The notes: generated by a model from the letters alone, not told the origin. Counted from the stretch's first letter, positions 1-9,306 are shown. The stretch is DNA of 64,000 nucleotides from Denitromonas sp. (GCF_034676725.1 NZ_JAUCBR010000004.1:2880001-2944000); one strand, 5' to 3'. Numbers and translations: made by a program.

Positions 1-1493
<1,493 letters not shown>

Positions 1494-1600
1494 TATAACC
1501 TTGAGAACATGTGCTAAGCAATCGCACAACACTACATACTTCGACTTCTTCCAGTTGCGGCGACGCAGACACGCAAAACCCTGCGACGCCAACCGTCAAG

Positions 1601-1713
1601 TCTGACGACAATAGCGTTCTGGAACCACCCCTTCCCATCCCGAACAGGACCGTGAAACGGAACAGCGCCGATGATAGTGCCCAACTCGGGTGTGAAAGTA
1701 GGTCATCGTCAGA
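1601..1713 (+). rRNA. rrf: 5S ribosomal RNA
   Basis: A segment of about 113 nt downstream of 23S. The ends TCTGACGA and TCGTCAGA pair to form helix I. The conserved internal segments CCCATCCCGAACAGG and GTGAAACGG...GCGCCGATGATAGT are present. The spacer 1494-1600 between 23S and 5S holds no tRNA that I can see. Ends may be off by one or two bases. Confidence 0.95.
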
Positions 1714-1728
1714 CTAACCAACGAAAAA

Positions 1729-1758
1729 CCCCGCAGTCACTCGACTGCGGGGTTTTTT
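1729..1758 (+). terminator. rRNA operon intrinsic terminator, also the ICE insertion point
   Basis: A perfect 10-bp stem CCCCGCAGTC (1729-1738) / GACTGCGGGG (1743-1752) with loop ACTC is followed by six T (1753-1758). It lies 15 nt after 5S, so it terminates the rRNA operon. The left direct repeat of the integrated element begins exactly at the first T, so insertion left the terminator intact. Confidence 0.93.
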
Positions 1759-1760
1759 AT
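1753..1760 (+). repeat. attL core (TTTTTTAT)
   Basis: Left copy of the 8-bp direct repeat that bounds the element. Identity to the right copy extends one more base (TTTTTTATT). Bases to the left are rRNA-terminator stem, i.e. chromosome; bases to the right lead to the integrase. Confidence 0.8.
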
Positions 1761-1796
1761 TTCACCATGACTCCAGCACCGAACTTCGCTGGACTA

Positions 1797-1837
1797 CGCC
1801 TAAGCCCGCTACAGCAGGTTTATCAATAGCTTAGGCG
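1797..1837. repeat. Inverted repeat near the left end of the ICE
   Basis: CGCCTAAG (1797-1804) and CTTAGGCG (1830-1837) are perfect inverted copies separated by 25 nt, between attL and the integrase start. An IR of similar size lies next to the right end (37050-37077). Possible recombinase or excisionase binding sites; this role is inference. Confidence 0.4.
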
Positions 1838-1935
1838 AATTCATCATATGTCGGTGCTTTCCGAAACTTGACCCGGCTTCCGTCCGCTTGGCTCCTAACA
1901 GGCTCCTGGAAACCGCGTCTTTCCGAGGAGTCATC

Positions 1936-3135
1936 ATGGCTAAGATCAAACTCACCAAGTCCGCAGTCGATGCGGCACAACCCCAGGCGCAGGCCATCGA
2001 ACTGCGCGACACCCTCGTTCCCGGCTTCCTGTGCAAGGTCACGCCGGTCGGACGCAAGGTCTTCATGCTTCAGTACCGGACGAATGCCGGCGAACGGCGC
2101 AAGCCGGCGCTGGGGCTGTTCGGCGAACTGACTGTCGAACAGGCCCGGTCGCTGGCGCAGAACTGGCTGGCCGAGGTTCGCCGGGGCGGCGATCCCGGCG
2201 CCGACAAGAGCGAGGCGCGCAAGGCGCCGACGGTCAAGGAACTGTGCGCGAAGTTCATGGAAGACTACTCCAAGCAACGCAACAAGCCCAGCACTCAGAA
2301 AGGCTACCAAGGCAACATCGACCGCAACATCATCCCGATCCTGGGCCGCATGAAAGTGCAGGACGTGAAGCGCTCCGACGTGGCGGCGATGATGAAGAAG
2401 CTGGACTACAAACCAGGCGAGGCGAACAAGTCGCTGTCAGTCCTGCGCAAGATGTTCAACTTGGCCGAAATCTGGGGCTATCGCCCGGACGGCTCGAACC
2501 CGTGCCGACACGTCCCTCTGTACACCGGCGGCAAGACCACCCGCCTCATCACCGACGACGAGATGGTCAAGCTGTTCAAGCACCTTGAGCTGATTGAGGC
2601 CGAGGGTCTGGTGCCCTACGTCATCCCGCTGGCGATCCGCCTGCAATTCGAGTTCGCGGCCCGGCGTTCCGAAATCGTACTGCTCGAATGGTCTTGGATT
2701 GACTTGGAGAACCGGCGCATTGCTTGGCCCGACAGTAAGACCGGCGGCATGTCCAAGCCCATGAGCGAGGAAGCCTACCGGCTGCTCTCGACGGCGCCCC
2801 GGCAGGAAGGCGTCCGCTACGTGCTGCCGTCACCGCGCAATCCCCTCACGCACATGACCTATGGAGAGTATTACGGCGGCTGGACACGCACCCTCAAGGC
2901 GGCGGGCGTGCAGCATGTCGGTACACATGGCATCCGCCATCGTTCGGCCACCGACATCGCCAACTCGGGTATCCCGGTCAAGGTCGGCATGGTGCTGACA
3001 GCGCACAAGACCGTGACCATGTTCATGCGCTACATCCACACTGAGGATGACCCGGTTCGCCAAGCGGCGGAACTGGTGGCGAACCGGCGCAAGACGATCA
3101 CTGGGGCGCAGCGTCGTGAGGAGGCAACGGCATGA
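1936..3135 (+). CDS. int: Tyrosine site-specific integrase of the ICE
   Basis: A 399-aa tyrosine recombinase that catalyses integration and excision of the element. The N-terminus (about 1-90) matches the arm-DNA-binding DUF4102 type, the middle (100-200) the core-binding SAM-like domain, and 205-380 the catalytic domain. Catalytic residues visible are R243 (ARRSE), H331 and R334 (HGIR), H357 (TAHKT) and the nucleophile Y366 (MRYIH). The start at 1936 is chosen because GAGGAG stands five bases before it; an in-frame ATG at 1888 has no such site. It is the first gene inside the left end, as in Tn4371-type elements. Confidence 0.95.
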   Translation: MAKIKLTKSAVDAAQPQAQAIELRDTLVPGFLCKVTPVGRKVFMLQYRTNAGERRKPALGLFGELTVEQARSLAQNWLAEVRRGGDPGADKSEARKAPTVKELCAKFMEDYSKQRNKPSTQKGYQGNIDRNIIPILGRMKVQDVKRSDVAAMMKKLDYKPGEANKSLSVLRKMFNLAEIWGYRPDGSNPCRHVPLYTGGKTTRLITDDEMVKLFKHLELIEAEGLVPYVIPLAIRLQFEFAARRSEIVLLEWSWIDLENRRIAWPDSKTGGMSKPMSEEAYRLLSTAPRQEGVRYVLPSPRNPLTHMTYGEYYGGWTRTLKAAGVQHVGTHGIRHRSATDIANSGIPVKVGMVLTAHKTVTMFMRYIHTEDDPVRQAAELVANRRKTITGAQRREEATA

Positions 3136-3179
3136 CTTGGGGCTTCATTTCTACCACTGCTGATCGCAGCCGGTGCGAA

Positions 3180-3212
3180 CCGAATTGTCGTGACGCTGAC
3201 GCGACAATTCGG
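3180..3212. other. Perfect 11-bp inverted repeat between int and the toxin gene
   Basis: CCGAATTGTCG (3180-3190) and CGACAATTCGG (3202-3212) flank an 11-nt loop. There is no T-tract on either strand, so it is a poor intrinsic terminator. It sits just upstream of the likely -35 of the toxin-antitoxin promoter and could be its operator. Confidence 0.5.
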
Positions 3213-3215
3213 CTC

Positions 3216-3243
3216 TTGCGTCTCATATCCGAACGGGTATAAT
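3216..3243 (+). promoter_or_regulatory. Likely sigma70 promoter of the toxin-antitoxin pair
   Basis: TTGCGT (3216-3221), 16 nt, then TATAAT (3238-3243), with a perfect -10. It is only two bases before the ATG assigned to the toxin, so either translation starts further downstream, the mRNA is leaderless or the true promoter is upstream. Confidence 0.45.
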
Positions 3244-3245
3244 CT

Positions 3246-3608
3246 ATGTCTGAGAAACGTAAGCTCCTGTATTGGGAGGACTCCTCGAAGAAGGACTTCA
3301 AGGAGTTCCCCATTCCCGTCCAGAAGGACATGGGCGTCGCGCTGTTCGTCGTGCAGTTGGGCCGAACACCTGATTCGGCGAAACTCTGGAAAGGTCTCGG
3401 CCCTGGTGTTTATGAGCTAGTGGAGGATCACCGGGGCGACACCTTTCGCGCGGTCTACACCGTGCGCGTCGGCGATGCTGTGCATGTGCTACATGCGTTT
3501 CAGAAGAAATCCAAGTCCGGAATTGCTACACCACAGCCGGACGTGGAGTTGATCGAGAAGCGGTTGAAGGCAGTGCTCGCCCGTTATGGGTTGAGCGGGA
3601 GATCGTAA
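3246..3608 (+). CDS. HigB/Gp49-like (RelE superfamily) toxin
   Basis: A 120-aa protein of the phage-derived Gp49-like/HigB toxin family, expected to cleave mRNA at ribosomes. The family pattern is clear: an early WEDSSKKD segment, the central YELVEDHRGDTFRAVYTVR strand block (about 57-75), and LHAFQKKSKSGIATP near 83-97, followed by a C-terminal helix. Its stop overlaps the start of the antitoxin gene (TAATG), which implies translational coupling in toxin-first order, usual for HigBA. There is no ribosome binding site before the ATG, which directly follows a TATAAT, so the exact start is uncertain. Confidence 0.85.
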   Translation: MSEKRKLLYWEDSSKKDFKEFPIPVQKDMGVALFVVQLGRTPDSAKLWKGLGPGVYELVEDHRGDTFRAVYTVRVGDAVHVLHAFQKKSKSGIATPQPDVELIEKRLKAVLARYGLSGRS

Positions 3609-3928
3609 TGACACGCAAAGCTAATCCTCAAGGCACCGACAACGTGTTGGCAGACCTCGGCTTCGATGATGCGGAGGAACTGTCAGCGAAGGCCGCTCTT
3701 GCGGTCAAGCTCAACGAGCTAATTGACAAACGCGATCTTAGCCAGACGGAAGCGGCCGCCATTACCGGTATGACGCAGCCCAAGGTGTCCCAAGTTCGCC
3801 GCTACAAGCTACAGAACATTTCTCTCGAACGGCTGATGCAGGCACTGGTGTCGCTCGACCAGCATGTCGAGATCGTCGTACAGCCTGCGCGTCGCGCGCA
3901 TGCGGCCGGCATTACGGTTGCCGTGTGA
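3608..3928 (+). CDS. HigA-like XRE-family antitoxin
   Basis: A 106-aa helix-turn-helix protein of the type paired with Gp49-like toxins. The HTH lies at about 37-75 (DLSQTEAAAITGMTQPKVSQ, then a recognition-helix stretch and LERLMQAL). Predicted roles are to neutralise the toxin and repress the shared promoter, where the 11-bp inverted repeat at 3180-3212 could be the operator. On an ICE such a pair would act in element maintenance, or with the adjacent conflict genes that start 34 nt downstream on the same strand. Confidence 0.87.
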   Translation: MTRKANPQGTDNVLADLGFDDAEELSAKAALAVKLNELIDKRDLSQTEAAAITGMTQPKVSQVRRYKLQNISLERLMQALVSLDQHVEIVVQPARRAHAAGITVAV

Positions 3929-3962
3929 TGAGCGGTCCGCTGACACTTAGCTCGGGGGTGAG

Positions 3963-4928
3963 ATGAAGTTTGCCTACGAGGATATGAGCGACGATCAGTT
4001 CGAAAAACTGATCGTTTTCTTGTGCCAGCATCTGCTTGGCATTTCCGTGCAAGGTTTCGCCAAGGGGCCCGATGGAGGACGCGATGCTAAATTCGTTGGC
4101 ACGTCCGAGCTACATCCCAGCAAAGCTGCGCCTTGGGTTGGCACGACTATCGTCCAAGCCAAGCACACCAACGGCTACAACCGGAATTTCTCGGAGCCAG
4201 ACTTCTTCAGTACGAACGCGGCGAACACGGTGCTCGCCAAAGAGATTCCACGCATCAAGAAGCTACGCGAGGCCAAGCAGCTCGACCACTACATGCTGTT
4301 TGCCAATCGACGGTTGGCTGGCAATGCCGAGAGCGAGATACGCGCGTACATCGCAGCGCAATGCGGTATCCCCGATTCATCGATCTACTTGTGTGGCCTG
4401 GAGCAGTTGGAAGTTCTGTTGAAGACGTTTCCTGACGTAGCAGGAAAGGCCGATCTCGACCCGGTCGATTCGCCCTTGATCGTCAGTCCGGACGATCTTG
4501 CTGAGGTCGTGCAGGCGCTGGCCCGGCAGAAGGACAGTATATCGGCATTGCTCGACGATCCGCCCACTGAGCGAGTCACCTATGAGCAGAAGAACCTCCT
4601 GAACAACATGAGCGCCGAGTACGCCAAGGCGCAACGCAGGAAATACCTGAAGGAAACTGCGCAGATTCGTGCATTCTTGGCCGCGCCGGAAAACCTTGAG
4701 CTATTGCGCATGTATGAATCTGTGGTTGATGAGTTTCAACTCAAGATCATTGCCAAGCGCAAGGACTACCAGACCTTCGATGACGTAATGGAGTACTTGG
4801 TAGACCTCCTGTTCAACCGCGATCCCGTGTTGCGACAGCATGCACACAAGCGCTTGACCCGTGCCGTGCTGTTCTACATGTACTGGAACTGCGATATTGG
4901 GGAGGTAAGCGATGCTGCGGCCGACTAA
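3963..4928 (+). CDS. ABC-3C system effector with restriction-endonuclease-like domain
   Basis: A 321-aa protein. The N-terminal part (about 1-150) reads as a PD-(D/E)XK nuclease: GPDGGRD at 35-41 supplies the acidic site and QAK (65-67) follows on the next strand. The C-terminal half is helical and resembles the C-terminal domain shared by effectors of ABC three-component (ABC-3C) systems. That placement is by recall of the family and by context: the next two genes encode a small middle component and a DUF2326 ATPase, the usual partners. The gene overlaps the next by 17 nt. Expected role is nuclease attack on invading DNA or on the host when the ATPase sensor fires. Codon use is visibly less GC-rich than the ICE backbone, which suggests separate acquisition. 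Confidence 0.78.
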   Translation: MKFAYEDMSDDQFEKLIVFLCQHLLGISVQGFAKGPDGGRDAKFVGTSELHPSKAAPWVGTTIVQAKHTNGYNRNFSEPDFFSTNAANTVLAKEIPRIKKLREAKQLDHYMLFANRRLAGNAESEIRAYIAAQCGIPDSSIYLCGLEQLEVLLKTFPDVAGKADLDPVDSPLIVSPDDLAEVVQALARQKDSISALLDDPPTERVTYEQKNLLNNMSAEYAKAQRRKYLKETAQIRAFLAAPENLELLRMYESVVDEFQLKIIAKRKDYQTFDDVMEYLVDLLFNRDPVLRQHAHKRLTRAVLFYMYWNCDIGEVSDAAAD

Positions 4929-5160
4929 ACACTCGCACCCGGATCGCACGGTTATCAACGTTGCGTTGTTGTTGCTGATGCGACTGAAAGATCGCCGCGT
5001 GGATGAATATGGCGCACTGCGCAAGTATGCGAAGAAGACCGTTACCGGAGGCGATGTGTTATTCCTACCGGCGCTAAATTTTCTCTATCTAATGGGACTG
5101 ATCGACTATCGCCCCAAGACCGACGCCGTGGAATATGTGGGGCCAAATGAAGCTGTCTAG
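4912..5160 (+). CDS. ABC-3C system middle component
   Basis: A small 82-aa protein whose start overlaps the effector gene by 17 nt and whose end overlaps the ATPase start by 14 nt. Its pattern (MLRPTKHSHPDRTV near the N-terminus, a helix rich in Leu and Arg, FLPALNFLYLMGLIDY at about 53-68, KTDAVEY near the end) matches what I recall of ABC-3C middle components (MC6-like). Its function is thought to be linking effector and ATPase. The tight overlaps on both sides show the three proteins are made together. Confidence 0.72.
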   Translation: MLRPTKHSHPDRTVINVALLLLMRLKDRRVDEYGALRKYAKKTVTGGDVLFLPALNFLYLMGLIDYRPKTDAVEYVGPNEAV

Positions 5161-6943
5161 ACTTTATTCAAACAAGCCGGACTTGTTTGAGCCCGTTGAC
5201 TTTGTGCAGGGCTTGAATGTCATCATGGCTGAGATTCGTCTCCCGGAGAATCGCGAGAAGGATACTCACAATCTTGGAAAGACGACCCTAGGGCGTTTGC
5301 TCGACTTCGGATTCTTAGCCGGACGTGACGCCAAGTTCTTCCTTTTCAAGCACCTCGATCGTTTTAAAGATTTCGTTTTCTTCTTAGAGATCGAGCTGGA
5401 AGACGCCTCATTCGTTACGATACGGCGTAGCGTGGAGGAGGCAACCAAGATCAGCTTCAAGAGGCACGAAGCGGGACACCAGGACTTCTCTGCGTTGTCG
5501 ATCTTGGCATGGGACCACCAGGATGTGGCTTTCGAGCGCGCCCGCGATCTGCTCGATGGCCTACTCGATTGGCGCGCACTAAAGCCATGGTCATATCGCA
5601 AGGGATTGGGCTATCTGCTGCGCTCGCAGGAGGACTTTCGCGAGGTATTCCAACTGCGCAAGTTCGCGTCCAAGCATGCCGATTGGAAACCATTTCTTGC
5701 GCATATGCTGGGTTTCAACGCGAAACTAATCGCTTCGCATTATGAGAAGGAAGATGAACTCTCCAAAAGGCAAGATACTGCCCAGACTATTAAGAACGAA
5801 CTGGGTGGGTCGATTGAGGACATCAGCAAGATCGAAGGCATCCTCTTACTCAAGCAGAAGGAGGCAGAGAAGAAGCAGAAGCTTCTTGATGCCTTTGATT
5901 TTCGTGCTCAGGATAAGGATCGAACCAAGCAGTTGGTCGATGGCATAGATGAGCGTATCGCGACACTCAACAGCGAGCGCTATTCGCTAACTCAGAACAG
6001 AAAAAAGATACTGACTTCGCTGGAGGAAGATCAGATTCTGTTTAATCCGGAGGAAGCCCAGCGCTTGTTCGAGGAAGCGGGTGTCCTTTTCAAGGGGCAG
6101 GTCAAGAAGGACTTCCAACAATTGATCGCCTTCAACCGGGCGATCACGGATGAGCGTCGTGGCTATCTTCAGGAAGAGCGTGTGGAGATCGAAGCCGAGC
6201 TGAAGCGTGTCAATGCTGAACTCGGGTCGCTGGGTAAAAAGCGCTCGGACATGCTTTCATTTCTGAGCGAAACCGATATTTTCGGAAAGTACAGACAAGT
6301 TTCCGACGAAATGGTAACACTGCGCGCCGACATCACATCCCTAGAGCGCCAGCGCGGCTTCCTGCACCGTTTGCAGGAATTGCGCACTGACATTAGGGCG
6401 CTGACTGAGGCGCGCGGTCATCTGCAAACCCAGATAGAAGCTGACGTCGAAAAGCAGAACTCGGACCCGGATAGTTTGTTTTCGTCGATTCGGGTCTTTT
6501 TCAGCGAAATCGTTGAAGAAGTGATCGACCGCAAGGCATTGCTGAGCGTTTCGCCAAATCAGGCAGGGCACCTTGAGTTCAAGGCGGAGATTTTGGATGA
6601 ATCGGGCAATGCGACCAGCGCCGACCTTGGATACACGTATCGCAAGCTACTGTGCATTGCCTTCGACCTTGCTGTATTGCGTGCCCACCTCGACGACAAG
6701 TTCCCGCGCTTCGTCTATCACGATGGTGTGTTCGAGTCGCTGGATGATCGCAAAAAGGAGAATCTGTTAGCGGTCATTCACCGATACGCCGAACTGGGGC
6801 TACAGCCCACCATCACGCTGATCGATTCGGACTTGCCAGCGCGTGCCGATGACGATGAGCCGGTGTTTGCTGCGGACGAAATCGTCGTGACGTTGCATGA
6901 CGAGGGTGAGCGGGGACGGCTGTTCAAGTTTAAAGCATGGTGA
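5147..6943 (+). CDS. DUF2326-type ABC ATPase of the ABC-3C system
   Basis: A 598-aa SMC/RecN-like ATPase. The Walker A is of the DUF2326 form, with an insertion before the loop (GLNVIMAEI..., then THNLGKTTLG at 40-49). A long charged coiled-coil middle (about 190-430) is followed by the conserved C-terminal DUF2326 region: DLGYTYRKLLCIAFDLAVL and FVYHDGVFESLDD, which takes the Walker-B place. The second ATG (5147) is chosen; an upstream one at 5135 adds only four residues. In ABC-3C systems this protein is the likely sensor and switch for the nuclease effector encoded at 3963. Confidence 0.85.
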   Translation: MKLSRLYSNKPDLFEPVDFVQGLNVIMAEIRLPENREKDTHNLGKTTLGRLLDFGFLAGRDAKFFLFKHLDRFKDFVFFLEIELEDASFVTIRRSVEEATKISFKRHEAGHQDFSALSILAWDHQDVAFERARDLLDGLLDWRALKPWSYRKGLGYLLRSQEDFREVFQLRKFASKHADWKPFLAHMLGFNAKLIASHYEKEDELSKRQDTAQTIKNELGGSIEDISKIEGILLLKQKEAEKKQKLLDAFDFRAQDKDRTKQLVDGIDERIATLNSERYSLTQNRKKILTSLEEDQILFNPEEAQRLFEEAGVLFKGQVKKDFQQLIAFNRAITDERRGYLQEERVEIEAELKRVNAELGSLGKKRSDMLSFLSETDIFGKYRQVSDEMVTLRADITSLERQRGFLHRLQELRTDIRALTEARGHLQTQIEADVEKQNSDPDSLFSSIRVFFSEIVEEVIDRKALLSVSPNQAGHLEFKAEILDESGNATSADLGYTYRKLLCIAFDLAVLRAHLDDKFPRFVYHDGVFESLDDRKKENLLAVIHRYAELGLQPTITLIDSDLPARADDDEPVFAADEIVVTLHDEGERGRLFKFKAW

Positions 6944-6974
6944 TGACCTCGAACCGACCCTGACGCATTCCGCG

Positions 6975-7670
6975 CTACAGGCGGATGCCGGCAGACTTCG
7001 GCGTTGCAAACTGCTCCGGCTCCTTACCGAGTGGGAAAGCCACCACGTACAACACGCTAGCAGGCATCGGCTTGCTGTCCTGCTCCAAACCCCACTTTAC
7101 CTGCACCTTGCGCGTGGCACTGCGCAGTGAGACGCCGAGCGCCTTGAGCGCGTCGATGTGGGATTGCATCTCGTCATATATCTCGAACTTCTGCGTTTCG
7201 CTGTAGGCATCGGCGCAGTCCCGGTAGTCGCGGAAGTAGTCCACCAGCATGGCGAATGTCTCGTCCGCTTCGCGGGTTAGCTCGAAGGCTGGCTCTGACA
7301 AGTCCATCGTGCAGGACTCGGCCAACTTGGCCAACTGCTTGCCTGTTGCCAGTGGGGTGGCCGTCAGCGTGACGTGCTCCCGATCGAACTTTTCTTTCTC
7401 GGTCTTGAATTCTTCCTCGGACGGAATGGTGAACGGCTTGTTGAGTGCGTCGATGTCCTCGAACTCGAACGCCCTAGCAAGAGCACGACGTGTATCAAGA
7501 CTGGCGGACAAGCCTTGCTCGACCCGCTGGATCGTCCGCACGTTGAGGCCGGAAATCGCGGCCAACTGTTCCTGTGACCACTGCCGCATCTCGCGGAACA
7601 TCTTGATGCACACGGCCAGTTCGGCCGGGGTCAGCAGACGGGTTTGTTGAGCATGTTCTGTAGTGTTCAT
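6975..7670 (-). CDS. XRE-family transcriptional regulator with long C-terminal domain
   Basis: A 231-aa protein with an XRE helix-turn-helix at about 18-75 (WSQEQLAAISGLNVRTIQRV). The rest is a helical region of unknown function. The start at 7670 has GGAG eight bases upstream; longer extensions read through repetitive non-coding sequence. It converges with the ABC-3C operon, the two stops being about 30 bp apart. It could regulate the ICE or the neighbouring cargo; no target is evident. Similar XRE proteins are common in the accessory regions of Pseudomonas and Burkholderia ICEs. Confidence 0.8.
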   Translation of the reverse strand: MNTTEHAQQTRLLTPAELAVCIKMFREMRQWSQEQLAAISGLNVRTIQRVEQGLSASLDTRRALARAFEFEDIDALNKPFTIPSEEEFKTEKEKFDREHVTLTATPLATGKQLAKLAESCTMDLSEPAFELTREADETFAMLVDYFRDYRDCADAYSETQKFEIYDEMQSHIDALKALGVSLRSATRKVQVKWGLEQDSKPMPASVLYVVAFPLGKEPEQFATPKSAGIRL

Positions 7671-7922
7671 GGGTGGCTCCTTCGTTTTCAGTAGACGTGG
7701 CGAAGTATGGGGAGCCAGGAACAAAGACAACACGACAGCAACCCGACAGCCGGCCGACAGACAACTATAAATGCACTCCACAAGGATATTCAGGGAGGGA
7801 ATCCGTGCGTCCCGGCGTGCCGCCGTCGCGCTGTCGTGCTGTCGTGCTGCGCATCGAGCCTCGCTGCGCGAGTCTCGCCCCATGCGGGCTTCCATCGTCC
7901 CCTCGCTCCGCTCGGCTGACGC

Positions 7923-8002
7923 CTCCGGCCCTTGAGGGCCTGCGCGCTCCGCTTGCCCATCCGTGCCTTCGTTGGAGGTGGGGTGGGCGGTCTTGCTGTT
8001 CC
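7923..8002 (+). repeat. 80-bp direct repeat, copy 1
   Basis: From CTCCGGCCC to GTCTTGCTGTTCC, repeated at 8705-8785 with a handful of differences and two small indels. The copies flank radC. The region 7671-8149 around it holds no gene I can support; it contains short tandem copies of GCTGTCGT near 7827-7845. Confidence 0.85.
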
Positions 8003-8149
8003 CTTCACCGTACCACGGCGTTCTCACCGTCAAGGGCTGCGCGTGCTCGCACGCTTGCGGCCGTGGCCGTCATGACCCTGTGACGGCTTGCGCTGCGCCG
8101 TGCTGGCGCCGGTTCCGGGCAATTCCGCCCGAGCAACCGGAGCACGATC

Positions 8150-8656
8150 ATGTCGCAACTTTCTCTTTCTCTCGATTCTTCGCTGCTGGTGCGTGACAGC
8201 CAGGGGCACTACACGCTGGCCACCGCCGATCAGATCCTGGAGGCGGCCCGCCAGGTCATCGACCAGAAGATCCCGCGCGGTGCGCTGTTCACGTCGCCGA
8301 CGCTGGTCAAGGACTACCTGCGCACCAAGCTGGCCGGCTTCGAGTACGAAGTCTTCGCGGCGCTGTTCCTCGACAGCCAGCATCGGCTGATCGAATACGT
8401 CGAACTGTTCCGCGGCACCATCGATTCGGCGGCGGTGTATCCGCGCGAAGTCGTGAAGACGGCGTTGCGGTTCAATGCGGCGGCTGTGATTTTCTCGCAC
8501 AACCATCCGAGCGGGAACCCTGAGCCGAGTCAGGCCGACAGACAGATCACCCAGCGGCTCAAGGATGCGCTGGCGCTGGTGGACGTGCGCGCACTGGATC
8601 ACATCGTCGTCGGTGGCGAGTCCACAGCGTCCTTCGCCGAACGGGGGCTGTTGTGA
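8150..8656 (+). CDS. radC: RadC-family JAB/MPN domain protein
   Basis: A 168-aa protein. The JAMM metal site is present near the end: HNHPSGNPEPSQAD (about 121-134), with VIFSH before it. It is shorter than chromosomal RadC because it lacks the N-terminal helix-hairpin-helix domain, which is normal for ICE- and plasmid-borne copies. The family's activity is unsettled; an anti-restriction or metalloprotease-like role has been suggested. The start at 8150 follows a GGAGC site. It is a backbone gene of this ICE family, here isolated between two copies of an 80-bp repeat. Confidence 0.92.
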   Translation: MSQLSLSLDSSLLVRDSQGHYTLATADQILEAARQVIDQKIPRGALFTSPTLVKDYLRTKLAGFEYEVFAALFLDSQHRLIEYVELFRGTIDSAAVYPREVVKTALRFNAAAVIFSHNHPSGNPEPSQADRQITQRLKDALALVDVRALDHIVVGGESTASFAERGLL

Positions 8657-8704
8657 TCGCGGGGGGGCCTCGCCCCCCTTTTTGCTGCGTCCGATGCCGA
8701 CGAT

Positions 8705-8785
8705 CTCCGGCCCTGCGGGCCTGCGCGCTGCGCTTGCCTGTCCGTGCCTTCGTTTGGAGGTGGGGATGGGCGGTCTTGCTGTTCC
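8705..8785 (+). repeat. 80-bp direct repeat, copy 2
   Basis: Second copy of the repeat at 7923-8002. Its right edge runs straight into the DUF932 gene fragment, so recombination involving this repeat probably removed the start of that gene. Confidence 0.85.
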
Positions 8786-8937
8786 AGCCTTTCATGGTCT
8801 GCCAGACCCGCGTGCGCGATGAAGGCAAGCGCGAGCACACCAAGCACATGATCCGGTTGCGCCACGCCAGCCAGATCAACGGCAGCGAAGCCAACGAAAT
8901 CATCCTGCTGAACTCGCACGACGGCACCAGCAGCTAG
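8786..8937 (+). pseudogene. DUF932 gene fragment (internal piece)
   Basis: About 50 residues survive, from FMVCQTRVRDEGKREHTKHM to NSHDGTSS, then a stop. This is the conserved middle of the DUF932 protein found between radC and parB in related ICEs. The N-terminal part is replaced by the 80-bp repeat. The C-terminal part is missing because the frame runs into a parB fragment at about 8935. It cannot encode a working protein. Family assignment is by recall of the motif. Confidence 0.75.
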
Positions 8938-8945
8938 CCGCCAGC

Positions 8946-9287
8946 GTGGACGTGGTAACGCCACGCGCCATGCAGCACCAGTCCGGCGCGGAACTGGCGC
9001 AGGCGGTCGGGTTGGACATGGCCGGATGGTGGAAGCCGACCGCCGAAGGCTACTTCAACCATGTGTCCAAGGCCGTGATTCTGGAAGCCGTGCAGCAGTT
9101 CGCGCCGTCGCACGTCACCCGGCTGTCCAAGCTCAAGAAGACCGACATTGCCAGCGAAGCCGAGCGGCTGGCCGAAGGCACCGGCTGGATGCCCGCCCTG
9201 TTCGCGGCAGAGGGCAGCGCGGCGCAGGAAACCGACGCAGAGGCCGACATCGAAGCGGCGGAAGCAGCGGAAACACTGGCGGCATGA
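8946..9287 (+). pseudogene. C-terminal remnant of a large ParB-like protein
   Basis: The frame encodes about 113 residues with no ParB nuclease or HTH part. The block LAQAVGLDMAGWWKPTAEGY, then FNHVSKAVILEAVQQF and GTGWMPALF, resembles the extreme C-terminus of the roughly 600-aa ParB-like proteins of this ICE type. The upstream part has been lost in a deletion that joins it, out of frame, to DUF932. A GTG at 8946 could start a short peptide, but no ribosome site is clear. Confidence 0.7.
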
Positions 9288-9306
9288 GGTAGCCGCGTGA
9301 AGCATG

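Noticed and set aside
1494..1600. tRNA gene as integration target or in the 23S-5S spacer
   Set aside because: No cloverleaf or T-loop motif (GTTCGANTC) was seen near either ICE end.
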